Assembly (NCBI RefSeq): GCF_963675985.1
Contig: NZ_OY780958.1
Coordinates: forward strand, 744,001 to 808,000
Direction: 5' to 3'
DNA from: an uncultured Roseibium sp.
GTDB lineage: Bacteria; Pseudomonadota; Alphaproteobacteria; Rhizobiales; Stappiaceae
Length of the DNA stretch: 64,000 bases
Shown in pieces: positions 1 through 8,154 of this stretch. Made by a program: the position numbers and the translations under genes. The notes beneath the pieces are model-generated. The model did no database searches and was not told the origin of the DNA. It saw nothing but the letters and a program-made list of their open reading frames with translations. Position 1 is the first letter of the stretch, and each line of letters starts with the position of its first letter.

Positions 1-186
1 GGCCGCCGCCGACACGCCGAGCAGGACCGCTTGGAAGACGGTGCCTTTGATCGCGATGATATAGGCGGCCATCATCGTCTTGCTGTGGCCCGGCTCCAGA
101 CCGTGCAGCGCGCCCAAGAGCAGCGCCATGGCAAACAGCAGGACGGGATTCGCCGATCCGTGGGCAATCGCTTCGGTCAGGTTCAC
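1..186 (-). CDS. rcnA: Nickel/cobalt efflux protein RcnA, N-terminal part (cut by window edge)
   Basis: RcnA is an inner-membrane pump that exports Ni2+ and Co2+. The 62 codons present begin at a GTG preceded by a good ribosome site (AAGGGAG, about 7 bases upstream). They encode a hydrophobic first segment and the signature HGLEPGHSKTMMAAY followed by IIAIKGT, which is nearly identical to enteric RcnA. The gene continues leftwards beyond position 1. It lies 12 bases after the CsoR/RcnR-type repressor on the same strand, so the two are almost certainly one metal-inducible operon. The family is clear from this segment. The rest of the protein, including its usual histidine-rich loop, cannot be seen. 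Confidence 0.9.
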   Translation of the reverse strand, partial: MNLTEAIAHGSANPVLLFAMALLLGALHGLEPGHSKTMMAAYIIAIKGTVFQAVLLGVSAAA

Positions 187-198
187 GGGACAACTCCC

Positions 199-468
199 TT
201 AAAGGTATTTCGAGATTTCCCGGAACTCGGCAACCAGTTGCGCCCGATCGTCTTTCGCGCCGGTGCTGCCTTCCAGGCAATGGTCGATGTGGTCATGAAT
301 AAAGACCCGTTTCGCCTGCTCGATCGCGCGGCTGACGGCATGAAGCTGCTGGGCGACGTCGACGCAGGGCCTGCCGTCCTCGATCATCGAAATGGTTTTC
401 TGCAGATGTCCGTCCGCCCGTTTGAGCCGTTTGACGACATCGGCATGCGAGGTGTGGGTGTGTGACAT
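199..468 (-). CDS. CsoR/RcnR-family metal-sensing transcriptional repressor
   Basis: This 89-residue all-helical protein belongs to the CsoR/RcnR/FrmR (DUF156) family, whose members release DNA on binding metal or a thiol/aldehyde ligand. The visible pattern is the family's: basic N-terminal helix with KRLKRADGHLQ, one central Cys in RPCVDVAQQL, and HDHIDHCLEG with a second Cys. Its position directly before rcnA indicates that it senses Ni2+ or Co2+ and controls efflux. A histidine-rich N-terminus (MSHTHTSH) agrees with nickel/cobalt sensing as in RcnR, although the paired cysteines also resemble CsoR and FrmR. The start has GGAGGATAGG just upstream. Regulator class is firm; the metal is inferred from the neighbour. 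Confidence 0.88.
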   Translation of the reverse strand: MSHTHTSHADVVKRLKRADGHLQKTISMIEDGRPCVDVAQQLHAVSRAIEQAKRVFIHDHIDHCLEGSTGAKDDRAQLVAEFREISKYL

Positions 469-469
469 A

Positions 470-500
470 TCCTATCCTCCAGGTGGGGATGTATAATACG
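470..500 (-). promoter_or_regulatory. Candidate promoter/operator of the rcnR-rcnA operon
   Basis: The space upstream of the repressor holds an AT-rich near-palindrome (GTATAATAC, about 490-498) that could supply a -10 element. It abuts a G/C-tract, CCTCCAGGTGGGG on the plus strand. A G/C-tract flanked by A/T-rich half sites is the type of target RcnR and CsoR proteins bind. The inverted symmetry here is only partial, so the assignment is tentative. Confidence 0.35.
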
Positions 501-566
501 CAGAATTCCGCTATGTATGCGACATTCTTTTCCGGGATTCTGTTTTCAGGAAAGTATCGCGGGCGC

Positions 567-1223
567 TCAGTCGAGCGGTGCCAGCGCACCACCGTTCATG
601 TGCAGGGCGCGTGTTCCAAGCCGTGCTCTGAAGGCGGCATCGTGGGAGACGATGATCATCGCCTGAGGCAGATCGAGAAGAATCTCGATCAGTCGGGCCT
701 CGTTCTTTTCATCGAGCGCGTTGGTCGGCTCGTCGAGCAGCAACACCTCCGGTTCCATCGCCAGCACCGTGGCAAGGCTGACGAGCCGTTTTTCGCCACC
801 GGACAGCTTGTAGGTGATCCGGTCCTTCAAAAACATCAGGTCGAGCTGGCGAAGGACCCTGTCGACGATCTCGGCGGCTTCCCCTCGGCTTTTACCGAGG
901 TTGAGCGGGCCGAAGGCGATATCCTCGGCGACCGTGGGACAGAACAATTGATCGTCCGGATCCTGGAAAACGAACCCGGCCTGACGGCGAACGTCGTGGA
1001 AGTCCGCTTCCGCCCGGCGTTCTTTGCCGAATGCCAGGATACGCCCCTGAGTGGGAAACAACAGGCCGACGACGAGACGCAGCAACGTGCTTTTTCCGGC
1101 GCCGTTGTGACCGCTGATGCACAGCCGTTCTCCGGGCGACAGGGACAGGCTTGCTCCGGTCAGGACCGGTTCGGTTCCGGGATAGGCGAAATGAATATCG
1201 GAGAGTTCAATAAGCGGTGCCAA
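567..1223 (-). CDS. cbiO: ECF-type cobalt/nickel transporter, ATPase subunit CbiO
   Basis: This 218-residue ABC ATPase energises the metal uptake complex. It shows Walker A (GHNGAGKST, about residues 37-45), the Q-loop region (VFQDPDDQLFCP), the signature LSGGEKR, Walker B (EVLLLDEPTNALD) and the H-loop histidine (IIVSHDAAF). The Q-loop sequence DPDDQLF is typical of energy-coupling-factor ATPases. The start overlaps the end of cbiQ by 17 bases, so translation is probably coupled. Only one ATPase gene is present, so the complex presumably contains a CbiO homodimer. At 218 residues it is shorter than many CbiO proteins, which often carry a C-terminal extension. Confidence 0.93.
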   Translation of the reverse strand: MAPLIELSDIHFAYPGTEPVLTGASLSLSPGERLCISGHNGAGKSTLLRLVVGLLFPTQGRILAFGKERRAEADFHDVRRQAGFVFQDPDDQLFCPTVAEDIAFGPLNLGKSRGEAAEIVDRVLRQLDLMFLKDRITYKLSGGEKRLVSLATVLAMEPEVLLLDEPTNALDEKNEARLIEILLDLPQAMIIVSHDAAFRARLGTRALHMNGGALAPLD

Positions 1224-1998
1224 GCGTTGCCTCCAAGCCGATCAGCAAGCCGAGGACCAGCAGACCGATGATCAGGAAGACCAGGTCCGCCGTGCGGAAC
1301 TTCATGTCGTCCATAAGGGGGATCGACCCATTGAAACCCCGGCATTTCATCGCCGCCAGAATCCGTTCCGACCGGTCGACGGATCGCACCAGCATCATGC
1401 CGACCAGATACCCGACGGACTTGTAAGTATGCAGGGAATTGCGCATGCGGAACCCGCGGGCCTTCATGGCGGCACGCAGTCGGAAGTATTCCTGTTGCAA
1501 CACGGCGATGTAGCGCACCGTGAACATGAGCAGGTGCACAAGGGTCACGGGCGCGCGCAGACGGTGCAGCGCGTGGCCGACGGTAACCGGTTCCATCGTT
1601 CCAACGAGCACCATGAGCATCAGAATGATCGCATTCGCTTTCAGACCTATCTCGGCTGCTTGCAGCAAACCTTCCAGGCTGAAGCCGAAGCCGAAGATAT
1701 GGAACAGGGGTGTTCCCGGTACGGTGAACGGCAGCAGCGCCAGCATGAAGATGATAAACCCGTCCATTGCCGCCATCCTTCTTAGGGTCTGGCGCCAGGG
1801 CAGGCGGGTTATGGAAAGGGCGAGCAGGGAAAACCCGAGAGCGGTCGCGATGGCGGGCAAGGCATGGAGTGCAACGACGGCCACCGCAAAGGCAGCTGCC
1901 GCGACGACACGTCCTCTCGGATCAAGGCTCTCCAAAGGTCCGGGGCCTGTCCCGACACTTGTCAGTGCCCTTTGTCCTGTAGAGAGAATGTGCCCCAT
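1207..1998 (-). CDS. cbiQ: ECF-type cobalt/nickel transporter, transmembrane coupling subunit CbiQ
   Basis: This 263-residue membrane protein is the T-component linking CbiO to the substrate-specific CbiM. Hydrophobic segments lie at about residues 30-60, 75-95, 115-140, 150-170 and 230-255. The cytoplasmic coupling motifs are visible as RAAMKARGFR and, later, ERILAAMKCRGFNG, the A-R-G signatures of the EcfT/CbiQ family. It sits in the middle of a five-gene minus-strand operon with gaps of a few bases or overlaps. Family assignment is secure. Substrate choice is set by CbiM, not by this subunit. Confidence 0.92.
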   Translation of the reverse strand: MGHILSTGQRALTSVGTGPGPLESLDPRGRVVAAAAFAVAVVALHALPAIATALGFSLLALSITRLPWRQTLRRMAAMDGFIIFMLALLPFTVPGTPLFHIFGFGFSLEGLLQAAEIGLKANAIILMLMVLVGTMEPVTVGHALHRLRAPVTLVHLLMFTVRYIAVLQQEYFRLRAAMKARGFRMRNSLHTYKSVGYLVGMMLVRSVDRSERILAAMKCRGFNGSIPLMDDMKFRTADLVFLIIGLLVLGLLIGLEATLGTAY

Positions 1999-2001
1999 GG
2001 A

Positions 2002-2637
2002 TCAGGCCTTCGCGAGTCTGCGCCGGGCGGCGATATAGAAGCCTATGCCGAACAGACCGACGATATATCCGATCCCGCCCAGAATCGTCTGCAGATTATT
2101 CTTTTCTTTATAGGCGGCGATTTCCCGGCGCAGCGGATTGACTTCCTTGTGCAGCATCTTGCGGAAGGCTTCCCTGTTTTCCTTCAGGACATCGTCGCTG
2201 ATGCCGACCGGAGCAGGCGTACCGGCAGGCTCCGATGCCGCCGCTGAGCCACCGCCGGCAGCCTGGGCCGTCATGGCTCCACTGTCCGCGGTTTCCGATC
2301 CGGAAATGGCGTCGGGCAATTCATCAACCTCCATGCGAATTTCCGCAACGTGGCCGGCGCCCAGGTTGGCACGAAAGACATGCACGACCTTCGCCGTCGG
2401 TTTGTAGGTGAAGAAGCCGTCGTCGTCCGTTTGCGCTTCGCCGATCTTGGTTCCGTTTTCGTCGAACACCTCGACAGTGGTGTCTTTCGCCATATCGCCG
2501 TTGGAAAAGCCGATTTCACCCTCGATCATATCTCCGCTGGCATAGACCGAGGCAATGACCTTGTGCGCCCAGGCCGGCTGGCCGAGAGCCGCCACGACGA
2601 AGATGCTCACGAGGACTTTCAAAAGCAGATGTTTCAT
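2002..2637 (-). CDS. Small periplasmic/membrane component of the Co/Ni ECF transporter (CbiL/NikL-like)
   Basis: This 211-residue protein has a Sec signal peptide (MKHLLLKVLVSIFVVAALG, cleaved near AWA/HKV), a periplasmic beta-rich part starting with His, an Ala/Gly/Ser-rich linker, a basic helix and one C-terminal membrane segment (about residues 185-205) ending in basic residues. This layout matches the NikL/CbiL components that replace the small CbiN subunit in some nickel/cobalt transporters. A His immediately after the signal peptide could be a metal ligand. The start was chosen at the signal peptide, 8 bases after cbiM; upstream in-frame codons encode arginine-rich nonsense overlapping cbiM. 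The precise role of these subunits is poorly known. Confidence 0.75.
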   Translation of the reverse strand: MKHLLLKVLVSIFVVAALGQPAWAHKVIASVYASGDMIEGEIGFSNGDMAKDTTVEVFDENGTKIGEAQTDDDGFFTYKPTAKVVHVFRANLGAGHVAEIRMEVDELPDAISGSETADSGAMTAQAAGGGSAAASEPAGTPAPVGISDDVLKENREAFRKMLHKEVNPLRREIAAYKEKNNLQTILGGIGYIVGLFGIGFYIAARRRLAKA

Positions 2638-2645
2638 GACTGGCC

Positions 2646-3260
2646 TCAACTGGTTCTGGTGACGACCGAAAAGAGTTCCGGCTTGACGCGCCGAGCGAGA
2701 TACACGGCGGCTGCGGTCAGAAGCGCTTCGATGACCATCACCGGAATATGGGCGAAAAAGACGAGCTTGGCCGCAGGGATGAACTCGTCGCCGCTGAAGG
2801 CGAGCGCCGCGCCGACGAAAACCGTCGTGAGCGCAATTGCGAGCCCTCCGCCGACTCCGCCCCAAACAGCAGCGACGGCCGGTGATTTCGCGGCAAGGCC
2901 CTGGCGGCAGATGTAGTAGACGATCACCGCCGGCAAGGCGATGTTCAACGTATTGACACCCAATACGGTGACCCCGCCGAAACCGAAGAAGATTGCCTGA
3001 AGCAGCAATCCGACGAACAGGGCGGGAAATGCGGCCCAGCCGAGCACGAGTCCGGCCAGGCCGTTCAGGATCAGGTGCACGCTGGAAGGTCCGATGGGCA
3101 CATGGACGAGCGAAGCCACGAAAAAGGTCGCGCTCAAGACACCGGCCGCGGGAATTTTCTCCATTGGCAGGTTTTTCAGTCCCAGAGCGATCCCTCCGAC
3201 CGCCAACACCGAGCCGCCTATGACGACCGGATTCGACAGTGCACCGTCAACAATATGCAT
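2646..3260 (-). CDS. cbiM: ECF-type cobalt/nickel transporter, substrate-binding membrane subunit CbiM
   Basis: CbiM is the S-component that binds the metal. The protein starts MHIVDGALS, the conserved N-terminus whose Met1 amine, His2 and a further His coordinate Co2+ or Ni2+ in this family. SLVHVPIGPSSVHLILNGLAG, with its two histidines, follows at about residues 51-71. Six to seven hydrophobic segments fill the 204 residues. Shorter CbiM proteins like this one work with a separate small subunit, here the downstream CbiL/NikL-like gene. Because a cobalamin riboswitch precedes the operon, cobalt is the more likely substrate, but sequence alone does not separate CbiM from NikM. Confidence 0.92.
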   Translation of the reverse strand: MHIVDGALSNPVVIGGSVLAVGGIALGLKNLPMEKIPAAGVLSATFFVASLVHVPIGPSSVHLILNGLAGLVLGWAAFPALFVGLLLQAIFFGFGGVTVLGVNTLNIALPAVIVYYICRQGLAAKSPAVAAVWGGVGGGLAIALTTVFVGAALAFSGDEFIPAAKLVFFAHIPVMVIEALLTAAAVYLARRVKPELFSVVTRTS

Positions 3261-3289
3261 GACCTGATCCCTTCTGATTTAGCGTCGGC

Positions 3290-4087
3290 TTACTTCACGT
3301 CGTAAGCACGGATCCACAGCACGGCGTCCTGGCTGAGTTCCTTGCCGTCATGCTCTTTGACGGGACCGGAGCCGAGTGCGGCAAACCCCCAGAAACCGGC
3401 CTTTGGGATGCCGAAGGTGAAGTAGCCGTTCTCGTCGGAAATCGCGACGACGGCACCGCCGGGCATCGGAGAGGCTGTCGGTTCCGCCGGCTTGTTCTCA
3501 GCCATGTCCGGTTCGGCGGCCATGTACTCGATCTCGATTTCCGCGCCGGCGACCGGCTTGCCTTCGGACAGCACCCGTCCGGTGAAGGTGGACCCGGCGA
3601 CGATGTTGGTCGGACGGTTGAGGGGAAGGATCTCGGTGACAAGGCCCTGCGGTTCCATCCAGTCGGTCGGCAGTTCGCTGCGGTTGACGTAGCTCTTCGT
3701 GATCTGCTGGATGAAGATGTCCTCGCTCTCCTCATAATAAGGAGACGGAACCAGCACCATCACATAGTCGCCGCTTCTCTTGGCCGGGAGAGTTGCATCG
3801 TAGGCGGCGGCGGTGTTTTCCGAACCGTTGAAGGTGATCGGCTTGAGCGTGTCTTTCAGGTCGATCTTCTTGCCGCGATTGACGGCGTAGAATTCGACCG
3901 GGTCGCCCATGTCCATGACATGGCCGTTTTCGAACGGGTGCCAGAAGATCAGCTTGACGGGGACGTCGCCTGCCTTCTCCAGGTTCACGTCCGGCGTATA
4001 GACCAGCTGGAAATGCGCTTCCGAGATTGAGGGGGTTAAAAGTGCTGCCGTGCAAAAGGCGGCAAGGCCAAACTTGCGGAAAGTCAT
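3290..4087 (-). CDS. DUF4198 periplasmic protein of the Co/Ni uptake operon (NikK-like)
   Basis: This 265-residue secreted protein has a signal peptide ending near SEAHF, so the mature chain begins with His, as is common for metal-handling periplasmic proteins. DUF4198 proteins (NikK) accompany nickel/cobalt ECF transporters and are thought to present metal or act as an accessory subunit. The chain contains HPFENGHVMDMGDP (two His and two Met) and a C-terminal carboxypeptidase-regulatory-like beta domain (GRVLSEGKPVAGAEIEI, then DENGYFTFGIP). It is the first gene of the operon after the riboswitch. ATG at 4087 was preferred to the TTG one codon upstream. Confidence 0.85.
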   Translation of the reverse strand: MTFRKFGLAAFCTAALLTPSISEAHFQLVYTPDVNLEKAGDVPVKLIFWHPFENGHVMDMGDPVEFYAVNRGKKIDLKDTLKPITFNGSENTAAAYDATLPAKRSGDYVMVLVPSPYYEESEDIFIQQITKSYVNRSELPTDWMEPQGLVTEILPLNRPTNIVAGSTFTGRVLSEGKPVAGAEIEIEYMAAEPDMAENKPAEPTASPMPGGAVVAISDENGYFTFGIPKAGFWGFAALGSGPVKEHDGKELSQDAVLWIRAYDVK

Positions 4088-4271
4088 CAAACGTCTCTCT
4101 CAATAGGCCTTCGGGCAGGTGTGTCTGCGCCGAAAGAGTCGACTGAAAGGACAAACGGGGAGTGTGGCGTGAAGACCGACGGAACCTGGATATCGTCCGC
4201 TTATCTTACCGCCCGACGCTCACCCCGGCGTCCGGTTACGGTGCCGTTTCCGTCCTGATGGACGGCCACGG

Positions 4272-4490
4272 CGATCAGCGGCAGGTCTCCTGGCTTGCGG
4301 GTCATTGCAGAACCTGGCCTTCCCAGCGCCGGACAGGCGCCAGTGGCATTTTCAGGTTGTGCTCTCCGCTTACAGTTGCGGGGGCAGCCACGGTCTCGGT
4401 CCCTGATGGGTACGCCTCACCGTGTTCCCTTTTAATCCCGACCGCTGTTCAGCGATCGGAAACCGTTGAAGGTCTTCACATGCACTGATC
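4272..4490 (-). ncRNA. Cobalamin riboswitch controlling the Co/Ni uptake operon
   Basis: Read on the minus strand, the region carries the B12 riboswitch landmarks in order. A 5' arm GATCAGTG (4490-4483) can pair with the 3' arm CGCTGATC (4280-4273) as P1. The core reads CTGCCCCCGCAACTGTAAGCGG (about 4387-4366), then GCCACTGG (about 4347-4340), and the B12 box AGGAGACCTGCC at 4291-4280. Only the uptake operon, starting 185 bases downstream, follows on this strand. Binding of adenosylcobalamin should switch the operon off. The stretch between the riboswitch and the first gene (4088-4271) holds the expression platform; no gene was seen in it. Confidence 0.95.
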
Positions 4491-4598
4491 GATGAGGGAA
4501 TGTCAATCTCAGATCAGGGCAAACAAAATGCGCCGTAACGACACCAAAACGAGCCGACATGACATCTTCTGGAGTTGTCGACCGGCATTCCGGACGCG

Positions 4599-5576
4599 TC
4601 AGAAATCCCAGTCTTCGTCCTCGGTGGCGACCGCCTTGCCGATGACGTAGGACGAGCCTGATCCGGAGAAGAAGTCGTGGTTTTCGTCGGCATTGGGCGA
4701 CAGGGCCGCCATGATCGCCGGGTTGACCTCGCAGACCTGTTCGGGAAAAAGCGGCTCATAGCCGAGGTTCATCAGCGCCTTGTTGGCGTTGTAGTGCAGG
4801 AAGTGCTTCACGTCTTCGGTCAGGCCGACGCCGTCGTAGAGGCTTTCGGTGTATTTCGCCTCGATGGCGTAAAGGTCGAACATCAGCGCGAACGCGAAGT
4901 CCTTGACCTCCTGCCGCTCCGCCTCGCTTAAGCTTTCAAGGCCGCGCTGGAACTTGTAACCAATGTAATAGCCGTGCACCGCCTCGTCGCGGATGATCAG
5001 GCGGATGAGATCGGCGGTGTTGGTCAGCTTGGCCCGGCTCGACCAGTGCATCGGCAGATAGAAGCCGGAATAGAACAGGAAACTTTCCAGAAACACGCTG
5101 GCGATCTTCTTTTTCAGCGGATTGCCGGCGGCGTTGTATTCGCCGAGAATCAGCTGCGACTTTTCCTGGAGAAACGGGTTTTCCTCCGACCAGCGGAAGG
5201 CGTCGTCCACCTCCGCCGTGTGGCACAGGGTGGAAAACACGCTGGAATAGCTTCTGGCGTGGACGGCCTCCATGAAGGCGATGTTGGTCAGGACCGCTTC
5301 CTCATGGGGCGTGATGGCGTCCGGCATCAGGGACGGCGCACCGACCGTGTTCTGGATGGTGTCGAGCAGGGTCAGTCCGGTGAACACCCGGATGGTGAGC
5401 TGCTGCTCGTCCGGTGTCAGCGTCGCCCAGCTCTGAATGTCGTTGGACAGCGGAACCTTTTCCGGGAGCCAGAAGTTCACCGTCAGCCGGTTCCAGATCT
5501 CCAGGTCCTTGTCGTCCTGAAGCCGGTTCCAGTTGATGGCGCGGGGCACGGTCTGGATTTTCGAATGCACATTCAT
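4599..5576 (-). CDS. nrdF: Class Ib ribonucleotide reductase, beta (radical) subunit NrdF
   Basis: NrdF houses the dimetal-tyrosyl radical (usually Mn in class Ib) needed for ribonucleotide reduction. Over its 325 residues the metal-ligand pattern is intact: Asp in TLLDTIQN, Glu/His in FMEAVHARSY (with the radical Tyr shortly after), Glu in FLESFLFY, and Glu/His in IRDEAVHGYYIGYK. It ends EDEDWDF, the usual interaction tail for the alpha subunit. ATG at 5576 was chosen over a GTG four codons earlier that would overlap nrdE; GTGAGG lies upstream. It is the last gene of nrdHIEF and should be repressed by B12 through the upstream riboswitch. Confidence 0.96.
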   Translation of the reverse strand: MNVHSKIQTVPRAINWNRLQDDKDLEIWNRLTVNFWLPEKVPLSNDIQSWATLTPDEQQLTIRVFTGLTLLDTIQNTVGAPSLMPDAITPHEEAVLTNIAFMEAVHARSYSSVFSTLCHTAEVDDAFRWSEENPFLQEKSQLILGEYNAAGNPLKKKIASVFLESFLFYSGFYLPMHWSSRAKLTNTADLIRLIIRDEAVHGYYIGYKFQRGLESLSEAERQEVKDFAFALMFDLYAIEAKYTESLYDGVGLTEDVKHFLHYNANKALMNLGYEPLFPEQVCEVNPAIMAALSPNADENHDFFSGSGSSYVIGKAVATEDEDWDF

Positions 5577-5584
5577 GGCGGGCC

Positions 5585-7750
5585 TCACAGAGAACAGGAC
5601 ACGCAGCCTTGCACCTCGGTCCCCTCAAGGGCCATCTGGCGAAGGCGGATGTAGTAGATGGTCTTGATGCCCTTCTTCCAGGCATGGATCTGGGCGCGGT
5701 TGATGTCGCGGGTGGTGGCGCTGTCGCGGAAGAACAGCGTCAGCGACAGGCCCTGGTCCACATGCCGGGTTGCGGCCGCGTAGGTATCGATGATCTTTTC
5801 CGGGCCGATCTCGTAGGCGTCGCGGTAGTAGTCCAGATTGTCGTTGGTCATGAACGGTGCTGGATAATAGACTCGGCCGATCTTGCCTTCCTTGCGGATC
5901 TCGATCTTCGAGACGATCGGGTGGATCGACGAGGTGGAGTTGTTGATGTAGCTGATCGAGCCGGTTGGTGGCACGGCCTGAAGATTGCGGTTGTAGAGAC
6001 CGTGTTCCATCACGTCGCGTTTCAGCTCTTCCCAATCCTGGCGGGTCGGAACGGGGATGCCGAATTTCTCGAACAGCGCCTTGACCGTTTCCGTCTCCGG
6101 CTGCCAGTCCCGATCCGTGTACATGTCGAAGAAACCGCCGTCGGCATAGCGGCTCTGCTCGAACCCCTTGAAGCTTTCCCCCCGTTCCCGCGCGATCCTG
6201 TTCGACGCCCGGATCGCATGGAACGCAACGGCGCAAAAGTAAGTCCCGGTGAAGTCGATGCCTTCGTCGGAGCCGTAGTGGATCCGCTCACGGGCGAGGA
6301 AACCGTGCAGGTTCATCTGGCCGAGGCCGATGGCGTGGCTTTCGTCGTTGCCCCGGCGCACGGACGGCACGCTGTCGATGGCGCTCATGTCGGAGACCGC
6401 CGTCAGCGCTCGCACTGCCGTCTCCACGGTCGCCGCGAGATTGCCGCCGTCCATGGCGGCCGCGATGTTCAGCGAGCCGAGATTGCAGGAGATGTCCGTG
6501 CCCAGATGGGCGTAGGACAGGTCGTCGTTGAATTCGGAGGCCTCGTTGACCTGCAGGATCTCCGAGCACAGGTTGGACATGTTGATCCGGCCTGCCACAG
6601 GGTTGGCCCGGTTGGCGGTGTCCTCGAACAGGATATAGGGGTAGCCGCTTTCGAACTGGATCTCGGCAATGATCTGGAAGAACTCGCGTGCCCGGATCTT
6701 TTTCTTGCGGATACGCGGATCGTCGACCATCTCCCGGTACTTCTCGGTCACGGAAATTTCCGAAAACGGCAGGCCATAGACCTTTTCCACATCATGGGGC
6801 GAGAACAGGTACATGTCCTCGTTGTCCTTGGCGAGCTCGAAGGTGATGTCCGGAATGACGACGCCGAGCGACAGGGTCTTGATGCGGATCTTCTCGTCCG
6901 CGTTCTCCCGCTTGGTATCGAGGAAGCGCAGGATGTCCGGATGGTGGGCGTTGAGATAGACCGCACCGGCACCCTGGCGCGCGCCGAGCTGGTTGGCGTA
7001 GGAGAAACTGTCCTCCAGCAGCTTCATCACCGGAATGACGCCGGAGGACTGGTTTTCGATGCCCTTGATCGGGGCACCGGCCTCGCGCAGGTTGGTCAAA
7101 AGCAGTGCCACGCCGCCGCCGCGCTTGGAGAGTTGTAGAGCGGAATTGATCGCGCGGCCGATGGATTCCATGTTGTCCTCGATCCGGAGCAGGAAACAGG
7201 AGATCAGCTCGCCCCGCTGCTTCTTGCCCGCGTTGAGGAACGTCGGCGTTGCCGGCTGGAACCGGCCGGAAATGATCTCGTCCATCAGCCGGATGGCAAG
7301 CTCCTCGTCGCCTTGCGCCAAGGCAAGCGCGACCATTACCACCCGGTCTTCGAACCGCTCCAGGTAGCGTTTGCCGTCGAAGGTCTTCAGCGTATAGGAG
7401 GTGTAGTATTTGAAGGCGCCGAGGAAGGTCGGAAAGCGGAACTTGCGGGCGTAGGCCGCCTCGAAAATCGTCTTTACGAAGTCCGGATCGTAGGCTTCCA
7501 GAACCTCGTTCTCGTAATAGCCCTCGCGCACCAGATAGCCGAGCTTTTCCTCCAGCGAGTGGAAGAACACCGTGTTCTGGTTCACGTGCTGCAGGAAATA
7601 CTGTCGCGCCGCCTTGCGGTCGGCGTCGAAGCGGATATTGCCGTCCGAATCGTAAAGGTTCAGCATGGCGTTCAGCGCGTGATAGTCGAGCGCGGCGGTC
7701 GCCGTTTCGGTGCGCGCCCCTTCGGGGCGATCTAAGACTGCGGTTTCCAA
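5585..7750 (-). CDS. nrdE: Class Ib ribonucleotide reductase, alpha (catalytic) subunit NrdE
   Basis: NrdE reduces ribonucleoside diphosphates to deoxyribonucleotides. Visible features: the redox Cys in ELISCFLL, the active-site Asn-Cys-Glu in SNLCSEI, the second redox Cys in SCNLGSLN, the radical-transfer Tyr pair in TIYYIRLRQ, and the C-terminal CVSC that accepts electrons from NrdH. The N-terminal ATP-cone of class Ia is absent, as expected for class Ib. No ATG fits the family N-terminus (DYHALNAMLNLYD). The best start is TTG at 7750, with GGGGATGGAAC upstream, which overlaps the end of nrdI by 19 bases and gives 721 residues. Start choice is inferred; identity is certain. Confidence 0.95.
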   Translation of the reverse strand: METAVLDRPEGARTETATAALDYHALNAMLNLYDSDGNIRFDADRKAARQYFLQHVNQNTVFFHSLEEKLGYLVREGYYENEVLEAYDPDFVKTIFEAAYARKFRFPTFLGAFKYYTSYTLKTFDGKRYLERFEDRVVMVALALAQGDEELAIRLMDEIISGRFQPATPTFLNAGKKQRGELISCFLLRIEDNMESIGRAINSALQLSKRGGGVALLLTNLREAGAPIKGIENQSSGVIPVMKLLEDSFSYANQLGARQGAGAVYLNAHHPDILRFLDTKRENADEKIRIKTLSLGVVIPDITFELAKDNEDMYLFSPHDVEKVYGLPFSEISVTEKYREMVDDPRIRKKKIRAREFFQIIAEIQFESGYPYILFEDTANRANPVAGRINMSNLCSEILQVNEASEFNDDLSYAHLGTDISCNLGSLNIAAAMDGGNLAATVETAVRALTAVSDMSAIDSVPSVRRGNDESHAIGLGQMNLHGFLARERIHYGSDEGIDFTGTYFCAVAFHAIRASNRIARERGESFKGFEQSRYADGGFFDMYTDRDWQPETETVKALFEKFGIPVPTRQDWEELKRDVMEHGLYNRNLQAVPPTGSISYINNSTSSIHPIVSKIEIRKEGKIGRVYYPAPFMTNDNLDYYRDAYEIGPEKIIDTYAAATRHVDQGLSLTLFFRDSATTRDINRAQIHAWKKGIKTIYYIRLRQMALEGTEVQGCVSCSL

Positions 7751-8136
7751 AATCGTTCCATCCCCTGGCGAATACGGGTGACGTCGGTCTGCGTGCCGGA
7801 AAGCTCGAACCTGTAGAGAACGGGCACCTGGCACTTGGCGGAGATGACATCGCCGGCATAGGCGAAATAACGGCCGAAGTTTCTGTTTCCCGAGGCGATC
7901 ACGCCTTTCAGGAGCTTGCGGTTTTCCGGGTCGTTCAGGAACCGGATCACCTGTTTGTGCACCGCGCCCCGGCCTTGACCGTCCGCGTAGGTCGGCACGA
8001 CCAGGACGAACGGCACGCGCACCGACGGCATCTGCTCCGACGCGCGCACCGGGATGCGCCAGGCCGGCAGGCCAAGCCGTGAGATCAGACGATGCGTGTT
8101 GCCGGAAGCGCTCGAGAAGTAAACGAGGCTGCCCAT
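7732..8136 (-). CDS. nrdI: Flavodoxin-like NrdI, activator of class Ib RNR
   Basis: NrdI is an FMN protein that supplies the oxidant needed to assemble the manganese-tyrosyl cofactor of NrdF. The 134-residue chain starts with the FMN phosphate-binding strand and loop (LVYFSSASGNTHR), and contains the NrdI-specific PTYADGQGRGAVHKQVIRFLND and the SGNRNFGRYFAYAGD segment that lies by the isoalloxazine ring. It is placed between nrdH and nrdE with an 18-base gap to the former and an overlap with the latter. Its presence supports a Mn2+ cofactor for the reductase. Confidence 0.95.
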   Translation of the reverse strand: MGSLVYFSSASGNTHRLISRLGLPAWRIPVRASEQMPSVRVPFVLVVPTYADGQGRGAVHKQVIRFLNDPENRKLLKGVIASGNRNFGRYFAYAGDVISAKCQVPVLYRFELSGTQTDVTRIRQGMERFWKPQS

Positions 8137-8154
8137 CGGTTCAGCTCTGCGGGG

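Noticed and set aside
5609..7138. Long open frame on the plus strand opposite nrdE
   Set aside because: It is an antisense shadow of the nrdE coding sequence in a G/C-rich gene; its translation has no family features.
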